From Rhodocyclaceae bacterium (GTDB lineage Bacteria > Pseudomonadota > Gammaproteobacteria > Burkholderiales > Rhodocyclaceae), in NCBI GenBank assembly GCA_028714035.1, contig JAQTNA010000034.1:1-35639 (forward strand): a DNA stretch of 35,639 bases, read 5' to 3'. The notes beneath the pieces are model-generated. The model had not been told where the DNA came from. It saw only the letters and a program-made list of their open reading frames with translations, and made no database searches. Of the stretch, positions 25,607-34,900 are shown piece by piece (the first letter of the stretch is position 1; each line of letters begins with the position of its first letter). The position numbers and the translations under genes are program-made.

Positions 25607-25814
25607 GCCCTGCCCCCTGTTTCACCCCTGCCCAGGCTCCCCGGCTCACCCGTCACCCAGAGGGACGAGGCTCACACGATACGCCGGCGTTTCCGGCTCC
25701 CGCATGAAGCCAGCGCCACGCAACTTGGTATATTACGGCGCATCCGGCAAAAGCCTGAATAAAAACCCGCACAATCGTGGGGCCGCAAGGGTGGCGACAG
25801 AAAACGAGGCGGGA

Positions 25815-25837
25815 TTGTCCACAATTTCTGTGGACAA
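25815..25837. repeat. DnaA-box-like inverted repeat
   Basis: TTGTCCACA and TGTGGACAA are perfect nine-base inverted arms around ATTTC. Each arm differs by one base from the DnaA box TTATCCACA. It lies in the 843-base gap 25607-26449 upstream of the hybrid kinase gene. It may be a DnaA-binding or other operator site; a full origin is not seen. Confidence 0.5.
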
Positions 25838-25931
25838 CTCCGGGGGTGGGGATGCCAAGCTCCCGGCCTGTCAGGGCTTTGTGCCGGCGCTCGAAAATTG
25901 GGCGATCAGGCGTTCCCCGTCTGTGGTGCCG

Positions 25932-26343
25932 CTATTTGAAATACAGTTCGGCCGCGCCATCCAGCCAGCGCCGGGCATCCTGGCTCAGCCATTCCCGGGC
26001 GACGGAATCCTGCTTCAGCACGGCGTCGAGCCAGGCGGTGGTGAGAGACTGTATGCGGGCCTGTTCCAGGCGCCACTCCCCCATCCCGAATGCAGCTCGC
26101 CCTTCTTCCGCCGCCCCGCCGGGCCGTGCGCCCTGCCCGCTCGACCGGCTCCGGCGCCCGCCCCGTTTGCCCATGGCGCCTTCCGCGCCGGAACCGGACT
26201 CCGCCTTCCGTGCCGCCCCTGGCGCACCGGCATGAGCAGCCCGATCTTCACCGTCTCGCCGCCCAGACTCCAGGTGTCCTGGGCCGTCACGACGGCATGA
26301 CGCTGGTCCACCTGGTAACCCCGACTGGCATGACGAGGCGCCG
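25932..26343 (-). pseudogene. Possible degraded ORF, frameshifted
   Basis: On the minus strand two reading frames each carry protein-like sequence. One (from about 26343) reads RHASRGYQVDQRHAVVTAQD and GGETVKIGLLMPVRQ. The other ends at 25932 with TTAWLDAVLKQDSVAREWL and DARRWLDGAAELYFK. A shift between them, near 26220, would join the two. The C-terminal part recalls the end of some alpha/beta hydrolases of the dienelactone type, but only from memory. The 5' end is cut by the REP pair at 26344-26410. I cannot name the gene, and chance GC-rich ORFs remain possible. Confidence 0.25.
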
Positions 26344-26410
26344 TGTGGGTCGGGCTTCAGCCCGACGGGTGCGGCTACGGTGCGCTTGTCGGGCTGAAGC
26401 CCGACCCACA
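26344..26410. repeat. REP-type inverted pair (BIME-like)
   Basis: Two perfect 23-base arms (26344-26366 and 26388-26410) face each other across 21 bases. Each arm is itself palindromic around GGGCTTCAGCCC. It lies downstream of the glycosyltransferase-like gene. A related pair occurs at 29422-29487. Such elements are moved by RAYT transposases, none of which is encoded in the window. Confidence 0.85.
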
Positions 26411-26449
26411 AAACCCCACAATGTTTTTCTGGCTGAAGATCAGCACCCA

Positions 26450-27892
26450 TCAGGAAGTATTTTCATGCCCTCCCCGATTTTCCCGTACCAACGCGACCAC
26501 GAAAAATTCCAGTTCCGATACAAGCTCCGCCATCACTGCGCCCCATTCTCCCATGGCCCTCTGACGGAACAGACGCATGATTCCCGGGTACCAGGGGGTA
26601 TCCTGCCGGCCTTCCTGCCAACGCCAATCCGTTCGGTAATAGGGCAGCAAAAGCCAACAGGGCTTCCCCAGTGCACCCGCCAGATGGGCAACGGCCGTAT
26701 CCACAGCAATCACCAGGTCCAGGCTTGCCATCACGGCTGCCGTATCCGCAAAGTCGGCAAGCGCAGGCGCGACAAGGGGCTGGCCGGCCGGCGGTGAGGC
26801 CGCCTCAATCTCCCCGGCCCCCTTCTGCAGACTGACAAATTCAGCACCGGGAACGCTCCAGAGCGGAGCCAGGACATGAAGCCCGGGCAGCGAGCGGTCA
26901 TGGTCGTTTTCGAACGCCGGGTTTCCCTTCCATGCCAGACCGATCCGGACACCGTGCGCCGGAAGTTCCAGCGCACGGCGGGCCACGGTTTCCGGCCGGG
27001 CAAAAAGATAGGGAATCGCGGCGGGTATGCTGTCCTCGCGAGTGCCGCAACGGAATGGCAGGGAGAGCGGCGGCGTCCAGTAGTCGTAGTTCCCCGCCGG
27101 CAAGGGTTCGTCCAGACCAACGACACGGTCCACCGATTCGAGCGTGCGCAACAGGGACTTCAGGGCCGGATGGCAGATCAGGGTAATGGAGCCCGCGCCT
27201 TCGGACTTCAGCACCCCGGCGTAGCGGCAAAATTGGATCATGTCGCCGTGGCCGGCCTCCACCCCGATGATCAGCGACTTGCCGAACAGTGCTTCCCCTT
27301 GCCAGCGGGGGCAGGGCAGGCGCGCCGCCAGCCCTCCATACCAATCCCGTGCCTCCAGGCAGGACCAGCCCTCTTCAAACCGTCCCTGTCTCAACAGGAT
27401 ATAGCTCAGGTTGAAGCGCGCGCCCCCATGGTTCTCGTCCACATACAGCGCTCGCCGATAACACCGCTCGGCTTCAGCCTCGCGCTTCATGCAGGCGTAC
27501 AACACGCCCAGGTTCGACCAATTGGAGGCCGAATCGGGGTCCAGCCGGGCGGCTTGAAGGTAAATCGCCTCGGCCTCCTGAAATCGCCTCTGACCAGCCA
27601 GCAATGCACCGAGATTGGTCTGGACCCGAACCAGGCTCAGATCCAGCGCCAGGGCTTTTCGATAGCAGGCTTCCGCCTCCAAAGACCGTGCCTGCCGATC
27701 CAGCACCAGTCCCAGGTTGCCGTAAGCCTCGGCGAAGTCATGGTCCAGATCCAGCGCCTCGCGCAAGGAAGCTTCGGCCTCGGCGAGGTTTCCCGACTCC
27801 AGACGGGCGAGCGCGGCAAAAAAATGCGCCTCGGCGGCAGTACGGCGCAGCTTCATGTCCCGGAGGTCAGCGGGCTCTGCCGGAGCTTGCAT
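26450..27892 (-). CDS. TPR protein with glycosyltransferase-like C-terminal domain
   Basis: A 480-residue cytoplasmic protein. The N-terminal part holds about five tetratricopeptide repeats with regular 34-residue spacing (AEAYGNLGLVLDRQ, NLGALLAGQRRFQEAEAIY, NWSNLGVLYACMKREAEAE). The C-terminal part matches the TPR-associated glycosyltransferase type: GVRIGLAWKGNPAFEND, DFADTAAVMASLDLVIAVDTAVAHLAGALG in outline, and WRWQEGRQDTPWYPG. Related proteins glycosylate flagellin, pilins or surface polysaccharide; acceptor and sugar donor cannot be read here. ATGs at 27922, 27892 and 27856 are all possible; I use 27892, with GGGAATGG upstream. It lies between a REP pair and a possible small gene. Confidence 0.8.
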   Translation of the reverse strand: MQAPAEPADLRDMKLRRTAAEAHFFAALARLESGNLAEAEASLREALDLDHDFAEAYGNLGLVLDRQARSLEAEACYRKALALDLSLVRVQTNLGALLAGQRRFQEAEAIYLQAARLDPDSASNWSNLGVLYACMKREAEAERCYRRALYVDENHGGARFNLSYILLRQGRFEEGWSCLEARDWYGGLAARLPCPRWQGEALFGKSLIIGVEAGHGDMIQFCRYAGVLKSEGAGSITLICHPALKSLLRTLESVDRVVGLDEPLPAGNYDYWTPPLSLPFRCGTREDSIPAAIPYLFARPETVARRALELPAHGVRIGLAWKGNPAFENDHDRSLPGLHVLAPLWSVPGAEFVSLQKGAGEIEAASPPAGQPLVAPALADFADTAAVMASLDLVIAVDTAVAHLAGALGKPCWLLLPYYRTDWRWQEGRQDTPWYPGIMRLFRQRAMGEWGAVMAELVSELEFFVVALVRENRGGHENTS

Positions 27893-27980
27893 GCATCCAT
27901 TCCCAGAGGGCGACGACCGCATAGGGTGCCACGGCGGTGACGGCCGCCCCCAGCATCATTTCGGCGAAGTCGAGTTCCAT
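27867..27980 (-). CDS. Possible 37-residue membrane peptide
   Basis: MELDFAEMMLGAAVTA then a hydrophobic run ending ALWEWM and a basic tail SSGRAR. GGAG lies eight bases before ATG 27980. It overlaps the start region of the glycosyltransferase-like gene and ends ten bases before that gene's third candidate ATG (27856), so it might be a coupled leader. Nothing else supports it. Confidence 0.3.
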   Translation of the reverse strand: MELDFAEMMLGAAVTAVAPYAVVALWEWMHASSGRAR

Positions 27981-28081
27981 TTGCGGGCTCCGGAAGTTGG
28001 CAGGACGGCCAAATGATATCGGCGGAACCCGTCCAACATATGTTCTGAAAACCAAGGTTTGTAAGGGAATGTTGGGTTCAT

Positions 28082-28362
28082 GGTGCCGGATACGGCAGCA
28101 TCCTGGCGCCCTACGCCACGGTAAGCGGCGGCAATGGCCAGATCAACGGCAACGTCGTGGTAAACAACTGGAACTCGAACATCCAGATCAACGCCGGCCA
28201 CGCTTTCTCGCGGCCGACGTTCCTCTGCTGGCCGCCGGGGACGCTCCGGGGAGCCACGTGCCGGAGCCCTCCTCCCCCGCGCTGCTGCTGCCCGCGCTGG
28301 GGATCGCCGCCTTCCAGGCGAAGCGTCGGCGCACAGGTTTGAATTCCCGGGTTTCGCGTTAG
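28082..28362 (+). pseudogene. Remnant of a choice-of-anchor A, PEP-CTERM protein
   Basis: One frame reads GAGYGSILAPYATVSGGNG and INGNVVVNNWNSNIQINAG, the end of a choice-of-anchor A domain. A different frame, from about 28210, reads VPEPSSPALLLPALGIAAF followed by QAKRRR, a standard PEP-CTERM sorting signal: VPEP motif, hydrophobic helix and Arg cluster. A one-step frameshift near 28195-28210 separates them, and no N-terminal part or start exists upstream, so the gene is truncated and broken. PEP-CTERM proteins are sorted by an exosortase/EpsH system to the cell surface or matrix. The rest of the 27981-28446 gap shows nothing else. Confidence 0.7.
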
Positions 28363-28446
28363 CGCCCAAACCGCCGCCCGGCACGGGCTTCCCGTGGAAG
28401 CCGGACAAGTTTAGGGGCTACAATCCGGCTCTGCATTTGCCGACCC

Positions 28447-29406
28447 ATGCCCGCCATGACACGAACTTCCCCGACGACGGCCCTTCTTGTACTCCTGATC
28501 GCGGCCTGTTCCAGACCCGAATCAGGCAGCCTCCAGGGTTACGCCGAAGGCGAATACGTGCGCGTTGCCGCCCCTTACGCCGGGCGCCTGGAAAAACTCG
28601 ACGCCCAGCGGGGCACCACGGTGACGAAGAACGCTCCTCTCTTCGTCCTGGAACAGGAAAACGAGGCCGCCGGCCGCCGGGAGGCGGAAGAACGTCTGAA
28701 GACCGCGCAGGCGCGCCACGCCAACCTGCTCACCGGCCGCCGGGCACCGGAACTGGATGCCATCGGCGCCGAGGAGGACCAGGCGCGGGTGGCCCAGAAG
28801 TTGAGCGAGGCCCAGTTGCAGCGCCAGGAGAAGCTTTTTGCCGCCGGATTCATCGGCAGGGAGATGCTGGACCAGGCTCGCACCGCCGCCGAGCGCGACC
28901 GGCAGCGGGTCAGACAGGCCTCGGCCCAGTTGCAGACCGCGCGGCTGCCGGCACGGCCCGAGGAAATCCATGCCGCCGAGCGGGACGTGGCGGCGGCGAA
29001 GGCCGCCCTGGCCCAGGCCGACTGGCGCCTCGGCCAGAAGACCGTGGCCTCGCCCGTGGCCGGGCTGGTTCAGGACACTCTCTACGTGGCCGGAGAATGG
29101 GTACCGGCGGGCAGTCCCGTGGTGTCCCTCCTGCCGCCCCAGAACATCAAGCTGCGCTTCTTCCTGCCGGAAGATAAGCTGGGCAGCGTGAAGACCGGCC
29201 AGGAAGTGAGCGTGAGTTGCGACGGCTGCGGCGCGCCCATTTCGGCCCGGATCAGCTTCATTGCCACCGGGCCGGAGTACACGCCGCCCGTCATCTACAG
29301 CAAGGAGTCGCGGGCCAAGCTGGTGTACCTGGTGGAGGCCCGCCCCGCCCCGAACGATGCCCCCCGGCTCCATCCCGGCCAGCCGGTGGACGTGGTCCTC
29401 AAGTGA
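28447..29406 (+). CDS. HlyD-type membrane fusion lipoprotein of an ABC exporter
   Basis: A 319-residue periplasmic adaptor. Its N-terminus has a lipobox (VLLIAAC, Cys21), so it is probably lipid-anchored. A split biotinyl/lipoyl domain surrounds a long coiled coil: GYAEGEYVRVAAPYAGRLEKL near 35, helices at about 70-180, and KTVASPVAGLVQDTLY after. The C-terminal beta-barrel carries LHPGQPVDVVL. Such YbhG-like proteins link an inner-membrane ABC pump to an outer-membrane channel. The ATPase and permease genes follow on the same strand, although no outer-membrane channel gene is in view. ATG 28447 and 28456 are both possible; I use the first. Confidence 0.88.
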   Translation: MPAMTRTSPTTALLVLLIAACSRPESGSLQGYAEGEYVRVAAPYAGRLEKLDAQRGTTVTKNAPLFVLEQENEAAGRREAEERLKTAQARHANLLTGRRAPELDAIGAEEDQARVAQKLSEAQLQRQEKLFAAGFIGREMLDQARTAAERDRQRVRQASAQLQTARLPARPEEIHAAERDVAAAKAALAQADWRLGQKTVASPVAGLVQDTLYVAGEWVPAGSPVVSLLPPQNIKLRFFLPEDKLGSVKTGQEVSVSCDGCGAPISARISFIATGPEYTPPVIYSKESRAKLVYLVEARPAPNDAPRLHPGQPVDVVLK

Positions 29407-29421
29407 GCAAGTCGAGAATTC

Positions 29422-29487
29422 GTAGGTCGGGTTTCAACCCGACACACGAGCATCTGCATCGTCCCGTCGGGCTGAAGCCCGACCTAC
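29422..29487. repeat. REP-type inverted pair between HlyD and ABC ATPase genes
   Basis: Arms at 29422-29443 and 29466-29487 are 22 bases and pair with two mismatches. They share the GTCGGGCTGAAGCCCGAC core with the pair at 26344-26410. It fills most of the 101-base gap and ends about 20 bases before the ATPase ATG. Confidence 0.85.
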
Positions 29488-29507
29488 ATGCCGCCCGGAC
29501 CTGAGCC

Positions 29508-30440
29508 ATGCCGGACGAAAATTACGCCATTGATGTCAGAGGGCTGAACAAGCATTTCGGCCGGCATCACGTGGTGCGCGACCTGGCCTTGCAGGTGCGG
29601 CGAGGGGAAATCTTCGGTTTCCTCGGCCCCAACGGCAGCGGCAAGACCACTTCCATCCGCATGCTCTGCGGTCTCCTGGTGCCGGATTCCGGTTCCGGCA
29701 CCTGCCTGGGACTGGACGTGATCCGGCAGCCTCAGGAGATCAAGCGCCGGGTGGGCTACATGACCCAGCGCTTCTCCCTGTGGGAAGACCTGACCATCCA
29801 GGAGAACCTGGAGTTCATCGCCCGCATGTACGGCATGAAGAACATCAAGACCGCGGTGGCGGCTTCCCTTTCCCGCCTGGGACTCTCGGACCGGCGCAAA
29901 CAGCTCGCGGGCCAACTCTCCGGCGGCTGGAAGCAGCGCCTGGCCCTGGCGTCCTGCATGCTGCATGAGCCGGAGCTCCTGCTCCTGGATGAGCCCACGG
30001 CCGGAGTGGACCCCAAGGCCCGGCGCGACTTCTGGGACCAGATCCACGGCCTGGCGGCCAGCGGCATGTCCGTGCTGGTGAGCACCCACTACATGGACGA
30101 GGCCGAGCGTTGCCACAAGCTGGCCTACATCGCCTGGGGCAAGCTCCTGGCCACCGGCACGGCGGCGGAGGTGGTGGCGGGCTGCGGCCTCACCGCCTGG
30201 GAAGTCTCCGGAAGCCGCCTGTCCGAACTGGCGGCCCAGCTGCGCTCACTTGCCGGCGTGGATCAGGTCACGGCCTTTGGCAACGTGCTGCACGTCGTCG
30301 GCCGGGACGGCCAGAAGCTGTTCGAGGCCATCACCCCCGTGCAGGAAAGCACGCCCCACCGCTGGCAACCCATAGAGCCGAGCCTGGAGGATGCCTTCAT
30401 CAGCCTCATGGCCAGCGCGGACCAGGTGTTCGAGACATGA
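29508..30440 (+). CDS. ABC transporter ATPase, YbhF/CcmA-like
   Basis: A 310-residue nucleotide-binding subunit. Walker A is GPNGSGKTT (40-48), the signature is LSGGWKQRLALA (137-148), and Walker B is LLLLDEPTAGVD (157-168), followed by a switch-region His in STHYMDEAERC. It has one ATPase domain; the C-terminal 80 residues are the usual tail of drug- or polymer-exporting ABC-2 ATPases. It should power the ABC-2 permease encoded next, with the HlyD-type protein as periplasmic extension. E. coli YbhF has two fused ATPase domains; this is a single-domain version. The ribosome site is weak. Confidence 0.93.
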   Translation: MPDENYAIDVRGLNKHFGRHHVVRDLALQVRRGEIFGFLGPNGSGKTTSIRMLCGLLVPDSGSGTCLGLDVIRQPQEIKRRVGYMTQRFSLWEDLTIQENLEFIARMYGMKNIKTAVAASLSRLGLSDRRKQLAGQLSGGWKQRLALASCMLHEPELLLLDEPTAGVDPKARRDFWDQIHGLAASGMSVLVSTHYMDEAERCHKLAYIAWGKLLATGTAAEVVAGCGLTAWEVSGSRLSELAAQLRSLAGVDQVTAFGNVLHVVGRDGQKLFEAITPVQESTPHRWQPIEPSLEDAFISLMASADQVFET

Positions 30441-30459
30441 AGCCTGGAAAAGCTGTTAA

Positions 30460-30592
30460 TTCACCGCAGAGGCGCAGAGACGCAGAGAAAACCAGAACTT
30501 GGAGGGATATTCAGTGTCACCCGGTGGGAAAAACCAAAAGCCACGATAAAGCATTGCTTTTCCTCTGCGCCTCTGCGTCTCTGCGGTTCAAA
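30460..30592. repeat. Inverted repeat element in the ABC operon gap
   Basis: Arms at about 30460-30490 (CACCGCAGAGGCGCAGAGA) and 30558-30592 (CTCTGCGTCTCTGCGGTT) are near-complementary over some 30 bases, with internal GCAGAG repeats. The 67 bases between are non-coding. The whole element, about 133 bases, fills the gap between ATPase and permease and looks like a small mobile or MITE-like repeat. Confidence 0.75.
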
Positions 30593-30606
30593 CCGAGGGT
30601 TCCAGG

Positions 30607-31749
30607 ATGAACATGGGCGACCGCTTCTCCTTTTCCCGCTGGTGGGGCATCGTGGTGAAGGAATTCATCCAGTTGAAGCGCGACCGGCTGACTTTTGCCA
30701 TGATCGTGGGCTTTCCCATCATCCAGTTGGTGCTGTTCGGCTTCGCCATCAATTCCGATCCGCGGCACCTGCCCACCGCCGTGCTTGCTGCCGACAACAG
30801 CCCCATCGCCCGAAGCCTGGTGCGGGCCATGGAGAACAGCGACTATTTCCGGGTGGTTCGGCAGGTGGAAAGCGAAGCCGAGGCCGATCGCCTGCTCACC
30901 CTGGGCGAAGTTCAGTTCGTGCTCACCATTCCCGAGGACTTTTCCCGCAAACTCATGCGCGGCGAGCACCCGGCCCTGCTCCTGGAGGCGGACGCCACCG
31001 ATCCGTCGGCCACCGGCAATGCCCTGTCCACGCTCTCGGGGCTGGGCGCGGCCAGCGTCGCCCGGGAACTGGGGGGCAGCCTCGCCTACCTGGCGGGCAA
31101 GCCCGATCCGTTCGAACTGCGCGTGCATCGCCGCTACAATCCGGAGGGCATCACCCAGTACAACGTGGTGCCGGGCCTCATGGGCGTGATCCTGACCATG
31201 ACCATGGTGCTCATGACCGGCCTGGCCATGACCCGGGAGCGGGAACGGGGCACCATGGAAAACCTGCTGGCCACCCCGGCCCGGCCGATGGAAGTGATGA
31301 CCGGCAAGATCGTGCCCTACATCCTCATCGGACTGATCCAGGTCAGCCTGATCCTGGCGGCGGCGCGCTTTCTCTTCGCCGTGCCCATGCAGGGCAGCAT
31401 CCTGCTCCTCTACGCCACGGTGCTGCTGTTCATCGCCGCCAACCTGATGCTGGGCATGACCTTCTCCACCATCGCCCGGAACCAGCTCCAGGCCATGCAG
31501 ATGACCTTTTTCTTTTTCCTGCCCTCCATGCTGCTCTCGGGCTTCATGTTCCCCTTCCGCGGCATGCCGGACTGGGCGCAGGCCGTGGGCAACCTCCTGC
31601 CGCTCACCCACTTCCTGCGCCTGGTGCGCGGCATCCTGCTGAAAGGCAACGGCCTCCTGGAAATCCTGCCCCACGTCTGGCCCATCGTCCTCTTCGCCCT
31701 GGTGGTGATGAGCGTAGGCCTGAAGCTCTACCGGAAGACGGTGGACTGA
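30607..31749 (+). CDS. ABC-2 type permease, YbhS/YbhR-like
   Basis: A 380-residue inner-membrane protein. One helix near the N-terminus (AMIVGFPIIQLVLFGFAI) precedes a large periplasmic domain (about 45-170), and five further helices fill 185-375. RERERGTMENLLATPARPMEVM and the FMFPFRGMPDWAQAVG stretch are hallmarks of ABC-2 exporters. Together with the ATPase and HlyD-type adaptor it forms a three-part exporter; substrate is unknown, with drugs or lipids most likely. E. coli YbhFSR uses two permeases, but only one is present here, so a homodimer is expected. ATG 30607 follows CCAGG; a second ATG lies two codons later. Confidence 0.93.
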   Translation: MNMGDRFSFSRWWGIVVKEFIQLKRDRLTFAMIVGFPIIQLVLFGFAINSDPRHLPTAVLAADNSPIARSLVRAMENSDYFRVVRQVESEAEADRLLTLGEVQFVLTIPEDFSRKLMRGEHPALLLEADATDPSATGNALSTLSGLGAASVARELGGSLAYLAGKPDPFELRVHRRYNPEGITQYNVVPGLMGVILTMTMVLMTGLAMTRERERGTMENLLATPARPMEVMTGKIVPYILIGLIQVSLILAAARFLFAVPMQGSILLLYATVLLFIAANLMLGMTFSTIARNQLQAMQMTFFFFLPSMLLSGFMFPFRGMPDWAQAVGNLLPLTHFLRLVRGILLKGNGLLEILPHVWPIVLFALVVMSVGLKLYRKTVD

Positions 31750-31950
31750 GCCTCGCTATGGCTGCGCGGCCAACATGGCTAAGTGAGCTTCAACAAGCCG
31801 ATGCCAGGATTGACATGCACCGACGGGATCCGGTGCTCACGGATGGTCAATTCGGCTGATCCAGGGTAAGGCTAATGGCCGCCCCCTACCCACCCCGGCC
31901 TGCCGAGCCGATGATTGCGTCATGACCGCAATTCACCATATTGCCGCCAG

Positions 31951-34900
31951 TCAATCTGTCGTCGCCTTTTTCCTCAGCCATTTCAGCAATTTGTCATGGA
32001 GGGCTTGCGGCTCCACGGGCTTGGACAGGAAATCGTTCATCCCAGCATGCAGGCAGTTCTCCCTATCTTCGCTGAAGGCATTGGCCGTCATGGCCAGGAT
32101 GGGCACGGTTTCCCGCCCGGGAATCTTGCGGATTTGCCTCGTGGCTTCCAACCCATCCATTTTCGGCATCTGCATGTCCATCAGGATCAGGTCGTAGGCC
32201 GTCTCTTTCGCCATCTGGAGTGCCTGCGCGCCGTCGTCCGCCAAGTCAATGATCAATCCGGTATCGCTCAACAGTTCCGTGGCCACCACCTGGTTGATGT
32301 CGTCGTCCTCGGCGAGCAACACTTTTCTTCCGAAAAAGTCCCGGGCGAGGACCATTTCCGCCACCTCGCCGTCTGGCACAGACGGGATCGCCTCAATAGG
32401 AACGTCCGACGCCTTCTTCAGGCTGGCGCTGAACCAGAAGGTGCTACCCACCCCTGGCGTACTGGTGGCACCGGCATCACCACCCATGAGTTGGGCCAGT
32501 TTCTTGGTGATGGACAGCCCCAGGCCCGTACCGCCATATTCCCGGGTAGTCGAACTGTCCGCCTGCTCGAAGGCGGCGAACAACCGGGCCATCTTTTCCG
32601 GCGCGATGCCGATGCCGGTATCCTCGACCTCGAAACGTAGCAACACCTGCTCCTCGCTTTCTTCCAGCAGGCGGGTGCGAATGGTGATGGCGCCATTCTC
32701 GGTGAATTTGATGGCGTTGTTGGCGTAATTGAGCAGGGACTGCATGAGCCGGGTGGGGTCGCCGGTGAGGTGCCGGGGCAGGCGCTCGGTGTCCATTACC
32801 AGGCGCAAGCCCTTTTCGCCCATCCGGGGCGCCAGGATGGAGGCCGCATTGCTCAGGAGCGCGTCCACCACCACATCGGTCTCTTCGATGGTGAGCTTGC
32901 CGGCTTCGATCTTGGAAAGATCGAGGATGTCGTTGATGATATGCAGCAGATGATTGGCGGCCACGTCCATCTTGTCGAGCCGGTCGGCCTGCTTCGGTGT
33001 CAGACCATCCCGCCGCAGGAGGCGTGCCATGCCGAGTATGGCATTCATCGGCGTCCTGATCTCGTGGCTCATATTGGCCAGGAAGACGCTCTTGGCCTGA
33101 GTAGCTGCTTCGGCATGTTTGGCACGTCGGGCCGACTCCTCGCCCTGGCGCTTTTCCGTCAAGTCCCGAGTCACCTTGACATAGCCCCGGAGCGTCCCCA
33201 GGTCGTCGAATAGGGCTGTGACAATAACATTCGCCCAAAAAATCGAACCGTCCTTGCGCACCCGCCAGCCTTCGTCCTCGAATCGCCCATTCTCACGGGC
33301 CATCTTGAGCGCCAGAGCCGGTTTATCTGCCGCCACGTCCTCGGCTGGGTAAAAGCGGGAAAAGTGCTGTCCAATAATTTCGTCGGCGGAATAGCCCTTG
33401 ATGAGTTCGGCGCCTCGGCTCCAGCTCAGCACGATGCCGTTTCGGTCCAGGGCGATGATGGCGTAGTCACGCACATTGGTTTCCCATAGGTGCAGACGTT
33501 CCTGGCTTTGCCGCAAAGCTTCTTCGGCCCGCTTGCGTTCGCTGACGTCGGCGAAGCTCACCACCGCTCCCGATAATTCGCCCCGCTCGTTGTGCAGTGG
33601 GGTGCTGACGTATTCGACCGGAAAATGGGTGCCGTCCCCGCGCCAGAACACCTCATCAAGCACGCGGTGGGCGGTGCCATCCCGGTAGGCCGCGTAGATG
33701 GGGCATAGCTCGCGCGGATACGGTGTGCCGTCGGCTTTCGTATGATGATGCAACGTGTGCATGATCTGGCCGACGATCTCTGCCACCGTCCTTCCCAACA
33801 TTGCGGCAGCGGCCGGATTGACGAATGTCGCGCGCCCCTCCAGATCCAGCCCGTAGATGCCTTCGCCAGCCGCATCGAGGATGAGTTCGCGCAGTTCTTC
33901 CTTTCGGTGGAGTTCGGCCTGAGTGCGTTCGTACTGGACCGCCGCGCGGCGCGTGGCGATGCCATAGGCCAGGTCGTCCGCTGACTCGCTTAGCAATTCC
34001 ATCACCTCCTCGTCGAAGGCGTCTGGTTCCACGGCGCAGATATTTAGTGCGCCAATAATGGTGCCGTCGAGTCTCAGCGGTAGCGCCACTGCCGATGCGT
34101 AACGATATCGCTGCGCCTGTTCCCGCCAGGGGGCATAATCCGGATCGGTCACGATGTCGTTGGCCGCGACGGGGATGCCCCGGCGAATCGCCGTTCCGGT
34201 CGGCCCGCGGCCCGCGCCGGTTTCGTCCCAGGTGATGTTCAGGCAGTCGAGATACTCCGCCTCGGCGCCCCAGGATGCCACCACCTTAACGCTTTTGTCA
34301 TTTTCTGCGTAGCCCACCCAGGCGAGACGATAACCGCCTGCCTCGACGATGGCGCGACACATTTCCGTCGTCAGGTTCTGTTCGTCACGGCCACGCAACA
34401 GGGTTCGATTTCCGGCTGAAAGGACACGCAGGGCGCGGTTAGCTCGGTCGAGTCGGTGTTCCCGATCCTCGATGGCGTGCGCCGTTTCGTCCAGTGTTCG
34501 CGCCAGTCGGCCGATTTCGTCGTCGCCGTGCGTTAATCCGGTGCGAGCAGTGAGATCGCCGCCCTTTAGACGTGCCGCCGCGCGTGATAGTGCAAGCAGG
34601 GGACTCAGTACCAATCGGTTGCTGCCCAAGACCACCAGTCCCAGTGTTGAGGCCAGCACTACAAGCGTGATGGCAAGGCTAAGGGCCAGTTCCCGGCGTA
34701 CCGGTTCCTCGATCACCGACTTCGGCACGCTAAGCCACAGGATTGCATGGCCGGAGACCGTGTCGAGCAGCGGCGTGAAAGAGATGATTTTGGGCATTTG
34801 GTCAAGCCCGATCTCCTCTAACGTGCCTTCGTTGCCGGCGGCGGCCATACGCTTGAACAGCGGTTGCTCCGCGATGGTCTTGCCGACCTGATTCTCCGGA

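Noticed and set aside
25607-25931. Replication origin suggested by the DnaA-like sites
   Set aside because: Only two variant boxes, no AT-rich unwinding region and no dnaA, dnaN or rep gene nearby.
25605-26300. A 231-residue plus-strand open frame in the intergenic region
   Set aside because: Pro/Arg-rich composition, no ribosome site, and it crosses the DnaA-like inverted repeat and the degraded minus-strand ORF.
30517-31674. A 385-residue minus-strand open frame opposite the ABC permease
   Set aside because: Shadow frame; it also runs through the inverted repeat element.
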